Part shown: positions 5,358 to 10,822 of the stretch, piece by piece | Numbering within the stretch: position 1 is the first letter of the stretch | Layout: every line of letters begins with the position of its first letter | Assembly (NCBI GenBank): GCA_001438985.1 | Contig: LIAZ01000022.1 | Location: forward strand, 1 to 10,822 | Direction: 5' to 3' | DNA from: Acidimicrobium sp. BACL17 MAG-120823-bin42 | GTDB taxonomy: Bacteria > Actinomycetota > Acidimicrobiia > Acidimicrobiales > Ilumatobacteraceae | DNA length: 10,822 nt | Position numbers and translations under genes: made by a program | Notes under the pieces: model-generated | Told to the model about the DNA's origin: nothing | Database searches by the model: none | What the model saw: the letters and a program-made list of their open reading frames with translations, nothing else

Positions 5358-6524
5358 ATGGCCAGTTTTCGCGACTTACTTGCGCAAGCAAAAACACAGA
5401 TCACCGAGATCGACACGAATGAAGCGGCGTCACGCATTACTGCAGGCGGAGTTGTGGTGTTGGACGTACGCGAGCCAGACGAATACGAACAAGGTGCGTT
5501 GCCCGACGCGTTGCATATCCCACGAGGTCACTTAGAAGCACAAATTGAAGGCCGCATTGTCGAAAAAACTGCGCCCGTTCTTGTGTATTGCGCAGGCGGT
5601 GTGCGCAGCGCATTTGCCGCAAAGACATTGCAGGAACTTGGCTACACCAATGTTGTCTCAGTTGCCGGTGGCTTCGGTAAATGGAAAGACGAAGGTCGTC
5701 CATGGCGTACACCTGCAGTGCTTACCGCAGAACAACGCAATCGTTACCAGCGCCACATCTTGCTGCCAGAAGTTGGGATCGAGGGTCAATCAACCTTGTT
5801 GTCAAGCAAAGTGTTGTTGCTTGGTGCGGGTGGGCTTGGTTCGCCTGCAGCGTTGTACTTGGCAGCAGCAGGTGTGGGAACACTTGGCATCGTCGACATG
5901 GACGAAGTGGATGCATCAAACCTGCAGCGTCAAATTTTGCACAACATCGAGCGCATTGGTGATCGCAAAGTGGAGTCAGCAAAAAAGACATTGCAGTTGC
6001 TCAACCCAGATGTCAAAGTCATCACCTATGACACTCGTTTACAAGCAAGCAACATCATGGAAATCATTGCTGGCTACGACGTTATTGTCGACGGCGCCGA
6101 CAACTTTCCAAGTCGTTACCTGTTGAATGACGCCAGCATCAAACTGGGCATTCCTGTTGTGCACGGATCAATTTTTCGGTTCGAAGGAATGGTCACGGTG
6201 TTTGATCCAAAGAGCGGACCGACATATCGCGACATGGTTCCCGAGCCACCGCCGGCAGAACTTGCTCCAAGTTGTGCAGAGGCTGGCGTGCTTGGCGTAT
6301 TGCCAGGAATCGTCGGCTCAATTCAGGCACTTGAGACCATCAAAGTGTTGCTCGGCCTTGGCGACTCGCTATCGGGTCGGATCCTTGCTATTGACACCAC
6401 GGAGATGACGTTCCGCACGTTCAAATTGCGTCCAGATCCTGAAAATCAAGTGACATACGCCAACCGCGATCGCATTGAAGTTCGCGATTTGGAAGGCGCC
6501 TGCGCCCCGTGGCTTTCGCACTAG
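5358..6524 (+). CDS. moeB: Rhodanese-MoeB/ThiF fusion: sulfur-carrier adenylyltransferase/sulfurtransferase
   Basis: This protein has 388 residues. Residues ~16-117 form a rhodanese domain with LDVREPDEYEQG at 35-46 and the active-site loop CAGGVRS (Cys78), which carries a persulfide. Residues ~123-375 form an E1-like MoeB/ThiF domain: RYQRHILLPEVGIEGQ, the ATP loop GAGGLGS at 156-162, Asp182, SNLQRQ at 187-192 and DGADNF at 245-250. The conserved catalytic Cys306 lies in PSCAEAGVLG. Such enzymes adenylate the C-terminal Gly-Gly of MoaD- or ThiS-like carriers and then make the thiocarboxylate for molybdopterin or related sulfur transfers. The CxxC zinc pairs of E. coli MoeB are absent (YRDM at 290-293; LRPDPENQV near the end), as I recall for mycobacterial MoeZ. 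MoeZ has the rhodanese at the C-terminus, whereas here it comes first. The carrier partner is not in the window. Confidence 0.92.
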   Translation: MASFRDLLAQAKTQITEIDTNEAASRITAGGVVVLDVREPDEYEQGALPDALHIPRGHLEAQIEGRIVEKTAPVLVYCAGGVRSAFAAKTLQELGYTNVVSVAGGFGKWKDEGRPWRTPAVLTAEQRNRYQRHILLPEVGIEGQSTLLSSKVLLLGAGGLGSPAALYLAAAGVGTLGIVDMDEVDASNLQRQILHNIERIGDRKVESAKKTLQLLNPDVKVITYDTRLQASNIMEIIAGYDVIVDGADNFPSRYLLNDASIKLGIPVVHGSIFRFEGMVTVFDPKSGPTYRDMVPEPPPAELAPSCAEAGVLGVLPGIVGSIQALETIKVLLGLGDSLSGRILAIDTTEMTFRTFKLRPDPENQVTYANRDRIEVRDLEGACAPWLSH

Positions 6525-6533
6525 TTAACTAGT
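6520..6533. repeat. 14-bp perfect palindrome with stops in all six frames
   Basis: ACTAGTTAACTAGT reads identically on both strands. It contains the moeB stop (TAG 6522-6524) plus TAA 6526-6528 and TAG 6530-6532, so all three plus frames, and by symmetry all three minus frames, are closed. It lies in the 17-bp gap before glf. It could be chance, a translational barrier or a binding site; nothing distinguishes these. Confidence 0.6.
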
Positions 6534-6541
6534 ATTTAGCC

Positions 6542-7702
6542 GTGGTGTCACGGTCCTTTGCCATCGTTGGCGCCGGCTTTTCAGGTGCCGTGGTTGCTCG
6601 CCAATTGGCTGAAGCAGGGCACCAGATCACGGTGTTCGATACGCGGCCTCATGTTGCCGGTAACTGCTTTACGAAACGCCACGAAACAGGTGTGTTGGTG
6701 CACGTGTATGGCCCGCACATTTTTCATACCCAGCATGAACACGTGTGGAACTTCATCACACGCTTTGGGGTGATGAAAGCCTATCGACACACGGTGAGCG
6801 CCATGAGCGGTGGCAAGAAGTACCAACTGCCCATGAACTTAACGCTGATCAACGATTTCTTTGGCACCAATTTCACGCCTGAACAAGCCGAAGCATTCAT
6901 CACCGAAAAGGCCGACAAGACGATTACGCACCCGGTGTCGTTTGAAGATCAGGCCCTGCGTTTTGTAGGTCGCGAACTGTACGAAGCGTTCTTTAAGGGG
7001 TATACCAAAAAGCAGTGGGGCGAAGAGCCAACGGCGTTGCCAGCCAGCATTCTTGCGCGACTGCCGTTGCGCTTTACTGCCGACGACTCGTACTTCAATC
7101 ATCCGTTTCAAGGAATTCCAGAACACGGCTATACGCCCATCGTGGAAGCGATCCTTGATCATCCATCGATCACGGTGCATCTGAGTACCGCGTTCAACCC
7201 AAGTGGCGCACACGCGTACGACCATGTGGTGTGGACCGGACCAATTGACGCATTCTTTGGTTTTGCACACGGCCGATTGGGGTATCGCACACTCGATTTC
7301 GTGCAAGAAGTTCACGAGGGCGATGTGCAGGGTTGCCCGGTGCTCAACTATTGCGACGAAAGTGTTCCGTATACACGCATCACCGAACACAAGCATTTCG
7401 CTCCGTGGGAACATCACGACAAGTCGGTGACGTACACCGAGTATTCGCGCTTGTGCACCGAAGCCGACACCCCGTATTACCCAATTCGCCTCGTTGAAGA
7501 AAAAGATCAGTTGGTGAAATATGTCGAACGGGCTCGTGCACAACAAGGTGTCACATTCTTAGGTCGCCTTGGCACCTATCGTTATCTCGACATGGATGTG
7601 ACGATTCACGAAGCTCTGAATGCGGCAAGCGGCATGCTTGACGCTCTTGCACGAGACAGCGCAATCCCATCATTTTTCACCGACCCACTCGGTGGTGCGT
7701 AA
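6542..7702 (+). CDS. glf: UDP-galactopyranose mutase
   Basis: The 386-residue length is typical of bacterial UGM. The flavoenzyme uses reduced FAD to interconvert UDP-galactopyranose and UDP-galactofuranose, the donor for galactofuranose polymers. The FAD-binding GAGFSG is at 10-15, followed by VFDTRPHVAGN. GPHIFHT is at 57-63, and YTKKQWG at 154-160 carries the substrate-stacking Trp159. The run around Arg173 in LPASILARLPLRF, WTGPIDAFFG, and the C-terminal LGRLGTYRYLDMD, which contacts FAD, are all as expected. The start is GTG 6542 (GTG 6545 is the alternative), 17 bp after moeB, with no Shine-Dalgarno. The stop overlaps the ATG of the galactofuranosyltransferase gene by one base, which points to a galactofuranose operon. 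No defect is seen. Confidence 0.96.
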   Translation: MVSRSFAIVGAGFSGAVVARQLAEAGHQITVFDTRPHVAGNCFTKRHETGVLVHVYGPHIFHTQHEHVWNFITRFGVMKAYRHTVSAMSGGKKYQLPMNLTLINDFFGTNFTPEQAEAFITEKADKTITHPVSFEDQALRFVGRELYEAFFKGYTKKQWGEEPTALPASILARLPLRFTADDSYFNHPFQGIPEHGYTPIVEAILDHPSITVHLSTAFNPSGAHAYDHVVWTGPIDAFFGFAHGRLGYRTLDFVQEVHEGDVQGCPVLNYCDESVPYTRITEHKHFAPWEHHDKSVTYTEYSRLCTEADTPYYPIRLVEEKDQLVKYVERARAQQGVTFLGRLGTYRYLDMDVTIHEALNAASGMLDALARDSAIPSFFTDPLGGA

Positions 7703-9486
7703 TGACCCAGTTGTTGCAGCGTGTAGTGCTGCCGCTTGACACCACAACTGAACCGCTGTTGTATGCGCGCTTTACAGGTACCACGCGTGTGGTGCCAGGT
7801 GGGGCAGTGTTGCAAGACGGTGCGCAGGTGTCCTTTGATACGTCTTTTGGTGTGTTCGCTGCGGGTCGCTGGCGTCGCATCACCACCGTGAATTCACTTG
7901 CCGTGCGTGTTCGTGCTTCGGGCATTGGCGAAGCCCAGGTTGTTGCGGTAACTGGTGGAAACGAACAAGTTGTAGCAAGTGCTCCGCTGCCACAAGGTGA
8001 AGATTCGCCAATATTTGTTGAGCTTTCGCTGCCTGATCTGCAGTCAAGTACACCTGGAACATATTTCGTTCGCGTAGTGGCACGAGGTGGTGAAGTATGC
8101 ATCACGGGTGGCGAATGGGTAAGTAACGATGTTGCGGCACATGATGTGAAGTTGTCGCTTTCCATCACCACGTTTAATCGCCAAGAGTACGTGCGTAAGA
8201 CCGTGCACAATGTGCTTGAGTTAGAGCGCAGTCTCGATGCGTTGCGTGGCCGTGTACGTGTGTTTGTCGTTGATAATGCACGCAACGTCACATTTGATGC
8301 ACCGGCAGATGCGCCACTACAAGTAGTGCCTAACGGCAACCTCGGTGGAGCGGGCGGCTTTGCTCGCGGGCTGATGGAGTTACGTAAACAAGGCTGGGCA
8401 ACGCACGTGTTGTTTATGGACGACGACATCAACCTCGAGCCAGAGGCACTGGTGCGCACCATGGCGTTGTTTGCCAATGCGCGCAACCCAAAGTTGTGTG
8501 TGCACGGTGCAATGCTGAGCGAAGAGCGCCCATGGATGCAGTTTGAGGCTGGGTCGGAGTATTCGTTCCGCTCCATTTATCCGTTGCGCGCGATTGGACG
8601 TGAGGACGATTTGCGTGAACGCGCCATTGCTATTGCAGATGCGCCAGAGATTCCTTTTGACTACACCGCCTGGTGGTACACGGCGTTCCCGATTTCAATT
8701 ACCAACGACAACCCGTTGCCTGTGTTTGTTCGTGGTGATGATGTTGCGTTTGGTTTGATGCACACGGGTAAACACAGCGTGACATTAAACGGTGTCATTG
8801 TGTGGCATGCCGACTTTGGCCTGAAGAACAATCCAAGTTCGTTGTTTTACGAATCGCGCAACATGGCGCTAATTGATACTTTGATATTCGACAAGCATCA
8901 CTGGTGGAACTTGGCATATCGATTCGCTTCGTTTGGGTTCCGCAACTTGTTCTCCATGCGCTATGCCAGCACCGAATACATGCTGAAGGGCTTGCAGGCG
9001 TATCTTGCAGGCCCAGGTGAATGGATGAAAGTTGATCACGCGGCATTACACGATGAATTGCGCCAGTGTGCAGAAGAAAAGCCAGCACCGTTGTCGCCAG
9101 AGCTTGTATCAATTAGCCCACGCAAACCACGACATAAAGCACTGCGTGCAATTGGGTTTGTATTTGCAGTGTTATTGCTTGGTGGGTACATCATTCCGCG
9201 CCCATTGCGCTTGCGTGGTTTTGGTGTTGCACCAATTGATGCACGCGCAGTTGGTATCTCCACGTTGCGTAATCGCATTTTGTATCGCCATGATCGCATT
9301 GGCGATGGCTATGTAGTCGAGCGCGACACCAAGCGATTCTTTTCGTTGCTTGGCCAGGTGGTCAAATCTGTTGTGGCTATTGCCGTTTCCTATCGCCGCC
9401 TCAAACGTGAATACCGAGCCGCATATCCAGAAATGGTGAGCAATGCTGCGTGGGAAGCGCGGTTTACTGCTGGGCTGACGCGCTAA
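7702..9486 (+). CDS. glfT2: GlfT2-like galactofuranosyltransferase (GT2 family)
   Basis: The 594-residue protein is close to the length of mycobacterial GlfT2 and has a similar layout. An N-terminal beta-rich domain (~1-145) is followed by a GT-A catalytic core (~150-375) and a helical C-terminal domain. The core starts SLSITTFNRQEYV at 152-164 and contains NGNLGGAGGFARG at 211-223, the metal-binding DDD at 240-242 in FMDDDI, an aromatic WWY at 324-326, FVRGDDVAFG at 342-351 with the probable catalytic acids, and WH at 368-369. A hydrophobic stretch at 481-498, bordered by Arg/Lys, may anchor it at the membrane. GlfT2 extends galactan with alternating 1,5 and 1,6 galactofuranose units at the inner face of the membrane. 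The ATG overlaps the glf stop (TAATG), so supply and use of UDP-Galf are coupled. Linkage specificity cannot be read here. The 3' end overlaps the convergent wall-protein gene by 23 bp. Confidence 0.87.
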   Translation: MTQLLQRVVLPLDTTTEPLLYARFTGTTRVVPGGAVLQDGAQVSFDTSFGVFAAGRWRRITTVNSLAVRVRASGIGEAQVVAVTGGNEQVVASAPLPQGEDSPIFVELSLPDLQSSTPGTYFVRVVARGGEVCITGGEWVSNDVAAHDVKLSLSITTFNRQEYVRKTVHNVLELERSLDALRGRVRVFVVDNARNVTFDAPADAPLQVVPNGNLGGAGGFARGLMELRKQGWATHVLFMDDDINLEPEALVRTMALFANARNPKLCVHGAMLSEERPWMQFEAGSEYSFRSIYPLRAIGREDDLRERAIAIADAPEIPFDYTAWWYTAFPISITNDNPLPVFVRGDDVAFGLMHTGKHSVTLNGVIVWHADFGLKNNPSSLFYESRNMALIDTLIFDKHHWWNLAYRFASFGFRNLFSMRYASTEYMLKGLQAYLAGPGEWMKVDHAALHDELRQCAEEKPAPLSPELVSISPRKPRHKALRAIGFVFAVLLLGGYIIPRPLRLRGFGVAPIDARAVGISTLRNRILYRHDRIGDGYVVERDTKRFFSLLGQVVKSVVAIAVSYRRLKREYRAAYPEMVSNAAWEARFTAGLTR

Positions 9487-10822
9487 GTAGCGCCGACCAC
9501 GTTACGCGGTTAATTACGCCCGTCTGCTTGATACCAACGGATTTCTGAAAGCGTCGCACGAGGCGCTGCGTGCTGGGACCAAACACACCATCTGCTTTGA
9601 CCTTCACCTTCAACACACGTGCAAGCGCAGTTTGTGCGGTTGCCACCGTTGCGTGCCGCATGCCTCGTTTCAACGAAAATTTTGCAGGGTCGATACTGAG
9701 AACTGAAAGCACCGCTTCGTCAGCAATTCCATCAACGGGGAAACCATTATTTGTTTCAAGCTGACGGACCCATTTCACCGTGCCAGGACCAAACACACCA
9801 TCAATTTTCATCCGCTTCTTCTTTGGCAGGTTGAAGTATGTGTTCAGTTGCCGTTGCAGTACCTTCACATTGTCTCCACGGTCACCTCTCGCCATTGGGA
9901 CAGCGAGTGGAACAATGGTTGCGGTGCCACTTGCAATGGCGCCGTTAGCGCGTAGCGCATCGAGTTGATTGCGAATAAACAAAGCAAATTGTGCACGACC
10001 GGTATTGGTCAGGTGGACATCGTCGCGGAACCAGCGATTCTGTGATGGGTCGCTACTTGCAGCGTTCCAATCCAGTACCGACACATTCGGGTAACTGATT
10101 GCCGCATTGGCAAGCACTGCATTAGAAAGTGCATAGTCACGCGAACTGCGACGTGTAGAGAGATTGATGAAGACCACGCGTTGTACGCCACGTGCGTTGA
10201 GTGCGTTGACTACTTGATCCACGTCTGATTGCAGGGTATTGGGGTCGTCGTTGTAACCCAGTTGAATAATGGCGACATTTGGGTATTGCTCAGGCGTGAG
10301 TGAATTGATGATTGAGGTTGCATCGGGTTGACCAATTGCGGCAGCGACACAACTCGGCCCAACCATGCAGCGATTTGCAAGCGCCTGATAATTCACTGAT
10401 GGATATGCAGGCAGCACCGATGCGTTGAACTCGGCCCGGATGCTTTCACCGACCGAGTCACCAATAAACAGGAACGACCCCACTGGTGCAGCATCAAATG
10501 CTGGGCCGACAATATGTGTTGTTTCAAACCATGGTGCCGGAATGTCGAATGTGGTCTTGAATGTCCAACCACTTACGGTCACGGTTCCTGCAGTTCCGTT
10601 GATATTGACTGATGTTGCATATCCATTCCAGTCACCACCAAGGCCATCGTGATTAGTAACCACCGAGACAAGGGTGCCAATTGATGGGTATCTGGCTTGG
10701 ATTGTCGCTGCCGAAAATACGCGGGTCCACACGAGCAATGAGTTGACGGGGTCACTCGCTAGGTCGCCAGGATCTACTTGAGCGGGGAAGGTGCCACCTG
10801 CAGTACGTCCACCGTTGCTGGA
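9464..10822 (-). CDS. SpoIID/LytB-like - SGNH hydrolase - double peptidoglycan-binding protein (5' end outside window)
   Basis: The frame is open to the window edge, giving 452 visible residues. Visible residues ~1-100 resemble the C-terminal half of a SpoIID/LytB domain: SSNGGRTAGGTFP, LVWTRVFSAATIQ, YPSIGTLVSV, then VNINGTAGTVTVSGWTFK and PAPWF. An SGNH/GDSL hydrolase follows: FLFIGDS with Ser ~123, QLGYND with Asn ~191, and DDVH with Asp ~267 and His ~270. Two PG_binding_1 domains come next (~310-373 and ~387-449), each containing DGVFGP. This points to a secreted wall-modifying protein, perhaps an esterase acting on acetylated wall polymer tethered by the C-terminal domains. The substrate is inferred and the signal peptide is off-window. 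The TTG at 10738 is not a start, because the domain continues upstream. It converges on the galactofuranose genes. Confidence 0.85.
   Translation of the reverse strand, partial: SSNGGRTAGGTFPAQVDPGDLASDPVNSLLVWTRVFSAATIQARYPSIGTLVSVVTNHDGLGGDWNGYATSVNINGTAGTVTVSGWTFKTTFDIPAPWFETTHIVGPAFDAAPVGSFLFIGDSVGESIRAEFNASVLPAYPSVNYQALANRCMVGPSCVAAAIGQPDATSIINSLTPEQYPNVAIIQLGYNDDPNTLQSDVDQVVNALNARGVQRVVFINLSTRRSSRDYALSNAVLANAAISYPNVSVLDWNAASSDPSQNRWFRDDVHLTNTGRAQFALFIRNQLDALRANGAIASGTATIVPLAVPMARGDRGDNVKVLQRQLNTYFNLPKKKRMKIDGVFGPGTVKWVRQLETNNGFPVDGIADEAVLSVLSIDPAKFSLKRGMRHATVATAQTALARVLKVKVKADGVFGPSTQRLVRRFQKSVGIKQTGVINRVTWSALLSASAQQ
9576..9592 (-). repeat. 17-bp exact repeat, copy 1 (second PG-binding domain)
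   Basis: GGACCAAACACACCATC on the plus strand encodes DGVFGP on the minus strand, in the second peptidoglycan-binding domain. An identical copy begins 210 bp away at 9786. The spacing of exactly 70 codons reflects domain duplication. Confidence 0.85.
9786..9802 (-). repeat. 17-bp exact repeat, copy 2 (first PG-binding domain)
   Basis: This is identical to 9576-9592 and encodes the same DGVFGP loop in the first peptidoglycan-binding domain. The flanking sequence of the two domains has diverged, so only the core loop is kept exactly, either by selection or by local gene conversion. Confidence 0.85.

Noticed and set aside
6839..7546. Minus-strand open frame of 235 codons inside glf
   Set aside because: It is opposite the conserved UGM substrate-binding region and shows no motifs of its own.
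7677..8576. Minus-strand open frame of 299 codons inside the galactosyltransferase gene
   Set aside because: It is antisense to the GT2 core with conserved DDD and LGGAGG motifs; the translation is Ser/Thr-rich with no recognisable domain.

Overview
The window looks like a chromosomal segment of an actinobacterium of moderate GC content, plausibly a freshwater or marine Acidimicrobiia-type lineage; this is inferred from gene content only. Pointers are the F420 gene cofC, a GlfT2-like galactofuranosyltransferase beside UDP-galactopyranose mutase, a MoeZ-like adenylyltransferase, and a SpoIID/LytB-type wall protein carrying SGNH and peptidoglycan-binding domains. No insertion sequences, phage genes, tRNAs, rRNAs or CRISPR arrays were seen. 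The genes are tightly packed, with several overlaps.

Region 1 (1-400) is a nucleoid module: the 3' end of an HU gene, then a 58-residue Lys/Ala/Arg-rich histone-H1-like protein with its own Shine-Dalgarno, then a strong UUCG-loop terminator. The small gene lies in the same reading frame as HU, separated from it by one amber codon. Together they resemble a mycobacterial HupB cut into body and tail.

Region 2 (419-4066) holds cofC on the minus strand, divergent from a plus-strand run: gpsA, an unrecognised 425-residue protein, and rnhB. The last two overlap by 4 bp. The relative orientation hup / cofC / gpsA matches what I recall of the hupB-fbiD-gpsA neighbourhood of Mycobacterium tuberculosis, which supports the calls.

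Region 3 (4039-6524) holds a minus-strand conserved-looking small protein whose 3' end overlaps rnhB, a divergent Sir2 deacylase, and a fusion of an N-terminal rhodanese to a MoeB/ThiF adenylyltransferase. This domain order is the reverse of MoeZ. The fusion probably handles sulfur transfer for molybdopterin or thiocarboxylate-type carriers.

Region 4 (6542-10822) is about the cell envelope. Glf makes UDP-galactofuranose and the GlfT2-like enzyme, whose start codon overlaps the glf stop, would polymerise it into a galactan. Convergent to them, overlapping by 23 bp, is a large incomplete wall protein: the C-terminal part of a SpoIID/LytB-like domain, an SGNH hydrolase and two peptidoglycan-binding domains.

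Many genes begin with GTG and have no visible Shine-Dalgarno, which suggests leaderless or coupled translation. The most unusual observations are the split HU plus histone-tail arrangement, the permuted rhodanese-MoeB fusion and the SpoIID-SGNH-PGB2 protein. I found no convincing wholly new multi-gene system.
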